DNA of 64,000 nucleotides from Watersipora subatra (Eukaryota; Bryozoa; Gymnolaemata; Cheilostomatida; Watersiporidae), in the NCBI RefSeq assembly GCF_963576615.1, contig NC_088711.1, positions 17,516,182 to 17,580,181 of the forward strand, written 5' to 3'. Position numbers and translations under genes: made by a program. Positions 23,005-35,600 of the stretch are shown piece after piece (the first letter of the stretch is position 1; each line of letters opens with the position of its first letter). The notes beneath the pieces are model-generated. The model had not been told where the DNA came from, searched no databases, and saw only the letters and a program-made list of their open reading frames with translations.

Positions 23005-26000
23005 AATAAGGTACACAGTAATGTCTCAAAAAACTTCCACATAATGTTCTATATTTATTTTATATTATTTTCCCTATAAATGCGAGATACTATCTTATTC
23101 TTAGAGCTAGCAGTTCTGCGTGTTTTAACAGGTCCATCCACAAGGGTAGCCTAATTATTATATTAGGTTGATTAGCTCTAATCAAATATTAGTCAAATGT
23201 GAGTTTATCGACATATCCATCAGTTGAAATGATTGCGGTATCGAGCTATTGCACTGGATATAATGGCAGCCACATGCAGTGAGTGCCAAGCACATATGAT
23301 TACAATAATTGACATGACGAAAATGAGCTTGATTAGCATTTTGTCACATCATGGCAAGTGCTCATGAATTCCCTAAAGAACTCGACTCCACTTATTCCAA
23401 TATGGCAGTAAATTAGCTGCTGTACTTCATTAGAGAATGTTGGCTTCCTAGAGTCTAACTTAAAACGGCAAACATGCTTTAATATGTCACGGAACTTTTT
23501 GGTAGAAGATGTTAAATTACTTATCACAGCTAGATGCTCTAACCAGGCTTTGATATTCCTGCTAACTTTCAGGGTGACTAAACTAAGCAGCAGACAAAAC
23601 TGAGTGGCTGAATAACAATACTCCTTCAAATAATGACTAATACACAAAACTTACCCAGGCATATAAAAATGCATTTGAACATGCTGATTTCCAGATAAGC
23701 TGTAAATATTTACATACTTGTTTGTGTATTTGGTTTTCTCATGTCTCATTAGTGCGATGAATCAGCACACACTCATCTAACTGAAAGTGGTCGATGTTAC
23801 TAGTATACTTTCCAATCTACTCATACCTCAAACCTTGCCCATAATGTGCCTTCTTCATAGCAAATAACTCGCAACCTTCAAACATCAAATAGCAAACAAT
23901 AGACACAATTATTTTTTATACAGCTTTAAACTTGAAAACTTTACTTTCTATTCTATGATTATAAATAAAACATTATACACAACAAATCTTTGGCCTTCTT
24001 TCCCTATTGAAATTATGACTCGTGTCCAGTAATAACTACTGTTTGTATTAATATCCTACTTTTTCTATAGTACTATTGCATTTGGTAGTTCTGTAAATGA
24101 TTTTTCAGCATCAAATCACAAGTGTAAACAGCATTACGAACTGTAGCCGTTAAGAAGTGAATTTAATTTTACTGCAAAATTTGCAGTCTCAGTTGCATTC
24201 GCAGTCTCAATTGCATAATGTAACTGAATCTGTGAACTTTGACAGTATATCGGGCATGCTAACTGAGAAAGAATAGCTTACATGTACTAATAACTTCCAT
24301 AGATGTGATAATTTATACCTCCCAACTCCGATGTAGTGAATATTAACTGCAGCAAGGAACTACATTTGATGGCATCTGGTATCATGATAGCTAAAATATA
24401 CTGTAGATATGACAAACAAATAATGGTACAATTTTTAAAGACAAACGAGTTGAAATGAGCTGCTAGATATTAGAAACATGCACTAAACCTAAGTTCAACT
24501 GCACTTCCACAGACGTTGAAACACTTGCAGGTATGTGTCGCAGCTAGACTTTTAGGGAGGTGTATTCATCAAGGCATCCAACAACAACATTATAAAAATT
24601 GCTCGCATTGCATTAATATCTATTCAGTTTACCTGAAGCAAGGCAATCCATCGATGAAATGAGTTTTCATGCAAAGAAATTTATCTTTGCCAAACATTGT
24701 TTAACTGTTGTGAAAATAGCCTCAGGGATATTGCACCAATTTCAACAAAATATCGAATCACAGAGAACAATAGACATGCATACCATTAGCGTTCAACAAT
24801 AAGTGTTATCATGCCTCGCCTAGCCTCTGCACGCGTAATTACATCACTTAAGTTCAATTGGCCTGAGGATAGGAAGTGAACTTCAGAATGTTATTCGTAT
24901 GTCTGTTGATGACGAACAGCAGGTGTTACCCTCAGTTGGTCAACTGACTCCACTTAACCCAGAGATTATTGGTTACAGAAAGCCACACTACTTCAAAAAA
25001 TGGCTTTTGGGCATTGAAAACAATGAAAGCGATAGCAAAAAATAAGTCATGAGCTGTTTGTTATAAGTGCATCTTGGTTAAGAGACAAACAAATACTTTT
25101 AAAACTTAGGCAATCGTCTACCCTAGTCTCAGTGGAACCATGTCTGTGTTTGTCATCTTAGCAAAAGCTCAGTTGATAAAAACCCACCCAGAAAGTCTAC
25201 ATTAGCCAGCTATAACAAAAAACAAAAACACTTTCTTGTCAACACTGGGTAACGATCAGATTGCATTTATCACTGCTATGTGTCGTTATGACACCAAAGT
25301 ATGCACTGTGGACAGAAGAATTCTCAAGTAGGCATTTTGCAATGAGGATAAAATACTTCAGCGGCAAGCTATTTGTTTAGCGGTGAAAACTCATGTGATT
25401 CGTTGCATAGAGACTTCAGAAATATGAAGTTTAGAATCCTAGTAAGGTCACTCACTAACCTCCACTACAGGTTGGACTAGCCTGGTCCGCGTTTTGGCAA
25501 GTGTGGCTGTTGCAAGAAAAGAATACTAACTCACTTGCAGGATCTCAGATATTCTGATAGAATAAAAACTTGGTGTCTGTTATAACAGCGTAAGAAAGGC
25601 TTAGCTAACAACAGAACCAAAACATCCCAATTAAGCTTGGCTGAAACCGTTCACTTGCAGGCATTTGCACTTTGGCTATTTGGTTCTGTTTACCAACATC
25701 GAAAGCATCAATTTGATGGCATTGTGACCACCCCTTAAGACCTTCATTTCTCATTCAACTATTGAGGCTTTATGGTGCCAAAGTTCAGATCATGAAATAT
25801 TTATTTATATTTATTGGTTCTGTAAGAAATTCTATTTATTGGATAAACTGATATGTTACCTACTACATATGAATAAGATTAAACTGGGGTTGTGAATCGG
25901 ATAAAACTGTGTCTTACTTAGTTCAGGAATTTTGGAAGAGAAAAGACTATGTGAAAACAATAGCAAAAGCTAGTTGTAAAGAATGAGCCAACTTTGTATG

Positions 26001-26926
26001 GGTAGAAAAGCAGACAGAGATAACAAAATCAACCGCCTAAGGAACGCGCTGAATCTACAGCAACACGAAAACGACTAGCAGAAAGTGTTTGGTAAGGCTG
26101 AGAAATTAGGTTCAGTATTGATAAACATTATACAACAGCTGTGGCACAAGGTATTGTTGTGTGTGAATAGAATTAATAGACCAAAAAGGAAAATTTAGTA
26201 GCTCTTATTTTAAAATTTTAATAAAACTTGATATAAATTATGTTGGTAAAGATGAACTTCACAGACTCCGCAATTAAACATTACAGATTGGGTAATTACT
26301 TTTGCTAGCCGAACATCACAAGAAGGTTAGAAATTATGCAATATCCAAAGGATTTTGCTGCAAAGAGTCAAGATTTTAGACCTTGGAGATGTTAGCACTC
26401 ACAGCCAGCTTACCAATATTAACGTTCTAGCAGCTTTTTAAAAATTGCTAATTGATTTTTTTAAATTCTTTTTTCAGCATTGCTGCCATATGTACACTAA
26501 TGGTGACTCAGAGCATGATAATATAAAAGTTTGGGAAGCGAAAAGGTACATGACTAGCAGCTATACAAGAATATCTCGCGAGCTAAGCTAATTATGTCAA
26601 ATTATTCAATGAACTGAAGTGCAGAGAGCTGTATAATAATTTGGTAGTTATATTGAATCAAGGTTATGCATGCTTACTAAAGAAAACCGAGCATGAACAC
26701 GACAAAAGAACATTGTAATAACCAACTCTAACCCTATTGAAGAACAGAAAACTCTTTGTAAATATGTAATGGTCATAAAAAGGGTGGTTATAGTTAAAAT
26801 CACGTTCGTGAATTCAATACCTGCTGGGCATATTGCTATTCTTAGTCCCCAGCTTGCATCTCCTGTCATACTGCCCACCGGAGTCATGACCTATTCTATA
26901 AAGATGATGCTGAGTCATTAAACAAT
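23005..26926. other. Intergenic, no gene recognised
   Basis: About 3.9 kb downstream of the KCTD-like gene without a recognisable exon. The minus frame at 23333-23647 (104 codons) and a 49-codon ORF at 24899-25045 (with MSVDDEQQVLPSVGQ) are open but resemble nothing I know and lack convincing splice context. Confidence 0.4.
24899..25045 (+). other. Small unrecognised ORF (49 codons)
   Basis: ATG to TAA, with protein starting MSVDDEQQVLPSVGQLTPL and a basic/acidic end (NNESDSKK). The frame stays open about 20 codons upstream of the ATG, to a TAA. Amino-acid composition looks protein-like rather than low-complexity. No homologue is recognised and no splice site was identified with confidence; it may be chance or an old exon. 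Confidence 0.2.
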
Positions 26927-26928
26927 AA

Positions 26929-27905
26929 TCTCTACATTAGTCTGCGTCACTCTGCATTGATCTTCACGTTAGTCTGAGTCACTATGCAATGATCTCTACA
27001 TTAGTCTGTGTCACTCTGCATTGATCTCTACATTAGTCTGTGTCACTGTGCAATGATCTTTACATTAGTCTGCGTCACTCTTCATTGATCTCTACATTAG
27101 CCTGTGTCACTCTGCATTGGTCTCTACATTAGTCTGTGTCACTCCGCATTGATCTCTACATTAGTTGGTGTCACTTCAAAATGATCTCTACGTTAGTGTG
27201 TGTCACTCTGCATTGATCTCTACATTAGTCTGTGTCACTCTGCATTGATCTCTACATTAGTTGGTGTCACTTCAAAATGATCTCTACACTAGTGTGTGTC
27301 ACTCCGCATTGATCTCTACATTAGTTTGTGTCACTTCAAAATGATCTCTACATTAGTGTGTGTCACTCTGCATTGATCTCTACATTAGTCTGTGTCACTC
27401 TGCATTGATCTCTACATTAGTCTGTGTCACTCTGCATTGATCTCTACATTAGTCTGTATCACTGTGCAATGATCTTTACATTAGTTTGTGTCACTTCAAA
27501 ATGATCTCTACATTAGTCTGTGTCACTCTGCATTGATCTCTACATTAGTCTGTATCACTGTGCAATGATCTTTACATTAGTTTGTGTCACTTCAAAATGA
27601 TCTCTACATTAGTGTGTGTCACTCTGCATTGATCTCTACATTAGTCTGTGTCACTGTGCAATGATCTCTACATTAGTTTGTGTCACTTCAAAATGATCTC
27701 TACATTAGTGTGTGTCACTCGTCATTGATCTCTACATTAGTCTGTGTCACTCTGCATTGATCTCTACATTAGTCTGTGCCACTCTGCATTGATCTCTACA
27801 TTAGTCTGTGTCACTCCGCATTGATCTCTACATTAGTCTGCGCCACTCTGCATTGATCTCTACGTTAGTCTGTGTCACTCCGCATTGAACTCTACATTAG
27901 TCTGC
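26929..27905. repeat. 32-bp satellite, about 30 copies
   Basis: A tandem array whose 32-bp unit begins TCTCTACATTAGTCTGTGTC, followed by ACTCTGCATTGA. Variants such as TTGGTGTCACTTCAAAATGA recur at intervals, which suggests multi-unit (higher-order) expansion. It abuts a Tc1/mariner transposase relic. Confidence 0.95.
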
Positions 27906-28460
27906 CTTTATTGGGTAACTTCTCTTTGCTAATGATATTTACCACAGATTCTGAAGGTCGGGCTCTGGGCAATTCCTCCCACTCAATTCCTTCAGCCATT
28001 GCATGATGAAATGCTATATTATTGCCTGAGAAGATGGTTGCAGTACTTAGCAATATCGCTCTAGCCAACACGGTGATGTATTTTGCTGCAGTTGCGATTC
28101 TATTTACTACCTTCGCCCCTCTGACATCAGCCACTGCCATGTAACCCCAGATCACTACTGAAGCAGGGTCTTTAGCAAGAGGATTTAAATTCCTTGCCAG
28201 ATCTTTTTTTTATATTGTCATTCGCTTTACACCCTTTTGAATCATATGATAGAAGCTTTCTCTCCATCGTTTAACCCAAAATGAAAATTTCTCTACAGTT
28301 TCCACTGTAGAAACGTTCCTCTGCTTCTTCATACAATCCCTACTCTCAAATATCCTGTTTTTCGAAGGTCGCACCAAAATTTTGTCATCTTTTACAGTGC
28401 TGAAACGAAGGCATCCATTTTAGGCTAGTCGTTTCCAGCTTCTCTTGCATTCTTGGTCGT
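27906..28460 (-). pseudogene. Tc1/mariner-type transposase relic
   Basis: Minus-strand translation gives VIWGYMAVADVRGAKVV, resembling the VMVWG block of Tc1-like transposases. NRIATAAKYITVL follows (the 'YIDIL' region), then FSGNNIAFHHA where a functional protein has QQDNAPxHxA, so the catalytic D is lost. Farther upstream, in other frames, ILVRPSKNRIFESRDCMKK resembles the region before VMVWG. Stops and frame changes separate the blocks. It is a dead copy, truncated by or next to the 32-bp satellite; no TIRs were identified. Confidence 0.6.
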
Positions 28461-30222
28461 TATGTAAATCCCTTTTTCGAACATAAAATCTTTACGTCTA
28501 TGTGTACAAAAACATGATGACAACTTGATGCTCGCTAGTAAAGCTTTTACACTACTAAAGATGCTGTTGACTGCTTCTCACAATTTGAAGGCTGAAAATA
28601 CTGTTATGGAAGACAGAACGTCAGATGTAATGTATGACTGAAAGAAATTCATGCTGCTGTAACAATTCAATCTCCTATTGACTATGATTAGCTTTGGTAT
28701 CACCAAAATTACAAAGACGAAAAATTTTGATATTTACCGATGAGCTGAGCATCTTCCTCTGTGTTTTCAAACTGTAGAATTCGAAAGGTCATTGTGAAAT
28801 ATGGCGTGCAAAAGAGTTTACTATCAAAGTAAACTGGGAATTTTAGTATACAATAATGTAAAGTTTGGAATGCTAGTTGAAAATGTAAAGCAGATAATAA
28901 ACAATAGATTTATTGTTAGGGGAAATTTTATCGGCCTTTCGCCATATTTTTACGCACCACCATATAATGTCAATACAAGAATATTTTTACTCTCAGAATT
29001 ACTTATCAGCTTCAGATAAACTTTGAAAAACTTTATATTAATGGCATAAGCCACTAAGACACACATTTTCAATTGGGCTATAATTCTTAATTTCACAAAA
29101 TCTTTACTATAACACGAGCTATGTTCCAGCATCCATTTGGAGCCATGCTAAGAGTGTTAGGAAAGACGGTTGCTTGGCACAAGGAGTTGAACTCGAATAT
29201 TTCATTCAGCAGTCAGGTGTACTTCCAACCGCACCGATCAAGTACCTTTTCATACCCAAAAATAATTGTGCATCTACTTATTACGCATCACAATCTCCCT
29301 CGGGACACGCGCCTGCCAGCGTGCTAGCATGTATAAACACTGCTTGAAGCCATCAACTAAAGAGTGCACAAAAATGTGCACTTGGTTAGTAACTGAATAG
29401 GTCTAATTTATGGAGCTATTAGGTCATGTAAAGGTGTGTAGAAACTACACTAGTGATTTTACATGGAAGTATTCAGCAGACAGTATTTGTAAATTGTGTT
29501 CAGATAAACAAAACACTTGATATTACCTTGGTAGGTGTTGACACTTGGTAGGTGTTGACTCAAATCAACCACTGGAATAGGTAACTGCAGTCATGGTTTT
29601 CTAGTTTGCTAAGGGCTGACAACTCTTAAGTGAATGCATATGACTTCATATAATAAATGTTTTGTTTTAAACCAGAGCAAACAAAAATGCTTACTCTGTA
29701 TTATAGAAATGCACTTTTCAGTGAATATAGCTAGGAATTTGCTATATTTTATTACAAAAATTTCTTATTATTGTAATTTTCATACTGCAAGTAGATAATA
29801 AGGCCAAATCAGGTTCTGAGTTCAGGCCAGTGCAGAACAAAGAGTCCTTGGTTCATAACAATCTCAACTTACACAGTTACTGGAGGTTACAAATGCGCCC
29901 CATGAAAATATATAAAATAATATTTAACATAATTATACTAGTTCCATCTTAGCATTACTTACACCCTAAAGCAATCGACTCTAAGACTGAAGGGCTAGTA
30001 CCCAGCACGCTGGTGATGATTATGCTTTGCTGTGGAGGAAGACAGCATCAGCGTGTCAAACAGTTTCAAGGATACGCCATTTTGGTTGTGCCTGCTGGTT
30101 CTTGCTCTGTTGCTTGTTTGAGTTTTTTGTATTTTCCGACCATTATGACTCGTGCAAGACAGATTCTTCTAATGGCAATGCAGCAAGAAAAAGAAAGGGC
30201 ATAATCATGGAGTGAAACTAGA
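28461..30222. other. Intergenic, no gene recognised
   Basis: AT-rich, with short open frames at 28801-29019, 29121-29327 and 30013-30215. None resembles a family I know. Confidence 0.4.
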
Positions 30223-30224
30223 TA

Positions 30225-31459
30225 CAGTCATACTTCAACTTACGAGCTTAATGCGTTCCGAGACTGAGCTCGTATGTCAATTTACTCGCATGTTGGTGCA
30301 ATTTATTTATATATAGAACAATTAAATATATATTTATTGGTTTCCATACTCTGTAAAATGCAAATAAAACACTCAAAACAAGATATTGTAACAGAAAGAA
30401 CATGTTGGTTATTGTCCTAACTTACCACTTGCTTTCAAAAAGCAACAAATAAAAAATAATGCAAGGAAATGTGTTAAATTAAAATGTAAAATTAAATACA
30501 TACAATAGCAGTTAACACTCGCATTTGCCAGGGAGGGAGATATAAGTTATCCTTCGTTACAACATTTGACTTTAATGAATTTGGATTTTATCAAAGTGTT
30601 AAAAGACAAACTTAGAAGCAAACCTAAAAGCAAACTTTCATTTTCAACTAAACGTAATTAAAATTTCTTCGGCGTTCGTAGTTTGAAGTTTCTCGCTGGT
30701 TAGCGAGAAATTTTTCCTTTTTTTTCGCTTTCACGACTAGCCGGCCGTTTTAAGATAAACCTATCTAAGGGCGTTTGCCTTTGTCGCCCTTTCAACATGT
30801 TGCGATTAGGACGAACACAGGTGTCGTCACAAATGGTTAATGCACGACTACTAGCCAGCTTGTCCGAATGTCTATTAAACAGTTTGGATAGATAGTGCCG
30901 GCCTTTTCACATAGCATCGTTTCAGTTACGCTGTCACCGGCCAATTGTTTGTCCAATGCCACCAGCGGTCGTGAAAATCGCTGCACCGTTTAGAAACTAT
31001 GGTTAGTCCTTTTGCGAACTAAATGCCCTGAATATAATCCTTCTGTTTGATAATTATGAATGTATTTCTGTCATATTGCCTAACTAGCTCAATCACGCAT
31101 ACACATTTCGCATATTTTTCAATATTTTTCCGTTTAATATCAATTGTTATAATTTGCTTTTTCTTTGTATTATCTTTCATTTTACTGGCAAACTTTCGGT
31201 CTACGCACAGTACGTTTAATTCACATAATTCTGCACAGAAAATCGTGCACAAAAAAACACGGTACAACAGTATAACCTGAGCAGTTGAAAAATACAGAGT
31301 GATGCTGTTCTCATAAAACACCTCCGGCATACTTGGCAACTGACTCAAGTGCTCGTATCTCAAACATGGCTCGTATGTTAGTGCTAAAACTTGCTTGAAA
31401 GCTGGCTCGTATCTCAGGTTTCTCGTACGATGGAGCACTCGTAAGTTGAAGTATTACTG
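30225..31459. mobile_element. Mariner-type non-autonomous element, 1235 bp
   Basis: The left end CAGTCATACTTCAACTTACG mirrors the right end CGTAAGTTGAAGTATTACTG, and both are flanked by TA (30223-30224, 31460-31461). Subterminal sequence repeats 'GAGCTCGTATGT / CTCGTATCTCA' motifs on both sides. The frames inside (for example 31019-31438) have no transposase resemblance. TIR sequence and TA duplication place it with the Tc1/mariner superfamily as a long MITE. Confidence 0.85.
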
Positions 31460-31461
31460 TA

Positions 31462-32496
31462 TTAATATGAGTACAGAGTTATTCATTCAGGATGTTCCGA
31501 CTTCGACTGAATTTCGAGTAACACTGCATCTTAAGAATGAATCACCATCTAAGTTGAGAACAGCCTACACTAGTAAAATATGCTGTTTGCGTATCAATGT
31601 AAATTTAGTTGGTATTGAGCTTCATCTTTTTACTAGAGGTAAGATAACTCTCTGATATGATAGCAATGCAAGCAAAAGAGTAAATGTGCGGTTTATTTGG
31701 GTTTGCAAAAATTGTATCTCCATGGTGCCAAAATGATTACAATTATTGAACTCGGACAGATGATGGAACACGGTGAAATGGTAAGGATGATTTTGATGCT
31801 TGCTCTGGGACGATTATGGTTCACCACATTTACGGCCGTTGAACAAGCTGGATATTATAAGTTTTTTAAGGCAAATAAAATGATGCTTCCGAGTTCTGGC
31901 GAGTTACTGCAAATAACTCAAATACTATAGGTCATCTTTTTTAAAAAATTTCAGTGTAGTTGATGTACCGAGAGGAAAATTTTTTCTTTTCTCTTACAGA
32001 ATTTATCAGAAAGAAGTAATAAACCTATATAATAATATTATAATATATATATATTTTATTAATATTACTACAATATTATGAAGAATATACAGCAGACTTG
32101 AAGTTTATAGAATCCAAAAATTTCAGTGTCTAGCGAAAAAAAACGAGTGTCTAGCATGAACATACACTATCCTGAGAATACAGACATGAATAAACCTTTC
32201 AACTGCCTGCCTGTTGAGTACTTGAGCAGTATGAAGTCTTAAGGATGACATTAATATTTAATACAACGGCTCATACACATCCAAATAAGGCAAGTGCTAT
32301 TTTTAGCTAAAAAACATGGTAGTCAATATACATGTATATAGCCTGTGAAGTTATCCAGAATAAGAACCTCTTATATGTTGATATTCATTTAGAAACATAA
32401 ATCACTATATGATTGAGTTATCAGGCTATGTCCCACTTGCCACCAAAAGAAAGAAATCTCTAGCATGATGCCTAGTAACAGAATGCCCCAAAAATG
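31462..32496. other. Intergenic, no gene recognised
   Basis: Short frames (31395-31655, 31697-31930) are unrecognised. The TA-rich stretch at 32020-32080 is simple sequence. Confidence 0.4.
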
Positions 32497-32615
32497 TTTA
32501 TTACAATGATATTATTGCTATCTAATATGTACATAATAAATATATAGCACAATTCAACAATGCACAAATTATATCATAACCTGCCGTGAAACAATAAGTA
32601 CGAAGAGAAGGCAAC

Positions 32616-35600
32616 TCATATGCCCTCCAACAACTGGAGAATAGCAGACTTCTGTTTAGACAGTTGTGAACTTCCTAGTCTAGTAAAGTGAAAAGGCATC
32701 CACCACTCCTTCCTGTCCTCCCACTCCTTTGACAAACATTCACAGTCAACCACATCTAATCTAATGACCTCACATAAAAACAACCTAAACTGTGTCCACA
32801 AATCAACATCGTCTCTCCAGCAGGAATAGTCCAGTAAGGAAAAGTAAATGCGTATGATCTCTTTACTGTCACAGGTTATATCCAACTCGCGTATCAGCTG
32901 GAGACATGCCTGTTTGTCTGACGGCCATTTCGAACAATACTCTTCTAGCTCCTTCTTATATGCTTGTTTGTCCCCTTGAGACTCATAGAAGCGAATGAGA
33001 TTGCGATAAGAATTGGGATTGTTCTCGTTTCGCTTTTTGTAGTCTTTAAGCACTTTCAGAGCTGCCGTTTCTCGTCTGCAACATTTTCAATAAAACCTGA
33101 GAAGATACGAGAATGTTTACTTGAGAAGCTCCCTAACTCATATACTGTAATATCCCCTGACAACCTTCAAGATAAGATATCTGCATGACAAATTAACAAT
33201 GCACAGCATATAAACAAGCATTTTCTTATATAAGCTCACAAAAATGACAAAGTGCTTTCAGATTGTCTATAAGTTAGGGGTAGGCGTAAACGCGTTTAGA
33301 ATAAAATCCCGATCGCCTCACAATTCTAGAAAAATTACAGAAGTTGTTGCCCCGATTGGTTACACGCAGGTGACAATAACCGAGTTGAATATGATTGATT
33401 AGCAATAGATAAGAGCAGGTCTGTAGATGCACCATTAAAATTGTAGAATGAGATCCTCACAAATAAATAATACTTTCATCTTCTAATAATAAAATGCTTG
33501 ACACCTAATAATGCATTTGGTCAATGCTAAAGATGTTTTGTATGGAATTTGTTTGTTGCTGTGCTTTAATCAATTAATTAAAAGGGCATAAAGAAGATAA
33601 CTCCAAAGTTAGGAGATATGAATATGACTAAACGATTGCTTATTGTGTACCCCCATTCAATGTATCTTTCAGCTTATGCATAAGGAATCTTGAGCCCTAA
33701 CAAAACATCAGCTTAACATTAGTTTTTCAAAGAGAACAAATTATGTACGAAAAATGTCTGATTAAAAAGCTCAACATTGAGCATATGCAGAATGCAGTAG
33801 CAAGACTAGCTAATGAATCTGGGAAAAACTGGGAGACCCAAAGGGGAAATAGAGGTACCTTAAAAATTCAAGTAGCTCTATCTGGCACGCAATGAACATG
33901 TCCCACACTCCGTTTTGTGATGTGACAGCAGTCAGCTCCGACAAGGCATCTTCAGCCAGAGTCTCATTCTGTTGCTGCTGCGTAAAGTGATGAAATGATT
34001 GGGAAAGACTTCTACTACCGCTCTCTTGTGTCTTTCTCTGCTTCTCAAACTCAAGATAGCTATAAACAATTACAGTATTCGTGAAATGTAGCTCCACTTT
34101 ATCTTTTGTACAATCCGTATTAATACAGTCATAATAAGGCGTTACAGACTAAAATTTTATGTTATATCTTAGCTTACCGAAACAAAACAACCAAAACATA
34201 TCACTGTTAGTGGTACGTTCCAAAATACACAGACTTATCTTGTCATAGAGCAGACAATTCCAACTGGTAACTGGTAACTATGCAACACACCACCTTGAAC
34301 AATTCATTTCAACTATTGAGACTGTTTACCTTTATTAGCATGAAGTCAGCTGGATGCAAGTGTTGAAAAGAACCTGGCATTGAAAAAACCAGTACTGAAA
34401 CCCAACCTATATGGATGAAGTATAACAAAGTAACATTGTTTTATTAATTATTATTTTTAGTGCTACTTTATGTAAAACAATTTTTTTCTAAAAATGATCA
34501 GACGACGGACTGCCCAATATAAGCATATATTTATATATACAGTAGAGCCTTGCCATACGACATTAACCTGCTCAGGTGTCGGCATCATAAGATGAAAATG
34601 CCGCATAGAGCGGTACAGAAACCAATAGTAATTATCTATTGTAAACACCGATTAGCAAAAAATATCAAGATTTTATATAAATATTGTACATATTAAAAAT
34701 TAGTAAGAATATAGCAAATTTACCCACTATACTAATAGTGGGTCATATATAATATATATAACCCATATATATAATAATACATATATAACAATATACTACA
34801 GTTAGCTATAAGTTAACTATAGTTAACTTATAATTGACCTAGTAACTCTAGCTTCGTTGTTGTGGTAATCAGTTTCTCACTTCTCCCTTTAACCTCGTTG
34901 TCAATCTTAGGACCCATGGAAAAGGAATTAAAGATATATACATGTATGCAGTTATATACGTAGGCCTATATTGAATTAAAGTTTATAGTAAATATTATGT
35001 TTAAAACTAGAATGCACAATAAATTTTTACTTTTGTGATTTTGTTTACTTTTCACTTAATTTTTGTTTCACTCACGCAATATCAAGTATTTATGAAACAC
35101 GAAGAATGCTGAACAGAAACAACAAACGAATTTATTATTATTGATGTAATCGAGTCAGCATGGTTTTATGGACACTTTTCTACTGATAACTTGCTATTAT
35201 GGTTTCGTAAAGATCAGGAATGTCAAGTAGTATTAATCAAATAGAAGTGGCGTTCAATTAAAGGGTGTCACTTCGTTTTTCAATCCTTCCCCATAGTGGC
35301 GCTCAAATCGAGGTGGCGTTCAAATAAAGGTGGCGTTCAAATACAGGTTTTACAGTATATATGTAAACTAACTAGCTGTGCTACCCGGCATTGCCCGGGT
35401 AATAAAGTCTTTGGTCAGAAAATTGATTTGTATTTAACATATAACAACATGTGCCATTCTAACTTTCAAACTACATATCATGAGAGAAGTGATTTGTGTA
35501 GTTGAAATAATTTAATAGATTATGTAAACAATATTTTATTTCTCCAATATGTTAAAAAACACTGCCATGCAATAAATTCGATGTATCTATACTTTGTGTA

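Noticed and set aside
23333-23647. 104-aa minus-strand ORF
   Set aside because: No recognisable domain; the length is within chance expectation and the flanking splice signals are weak.
31019-31438. 139-aa minus-strand ORF
   Set aside because: It lies in the mariner-type non-autonomous element and reads through the TIR; no transposase motif.
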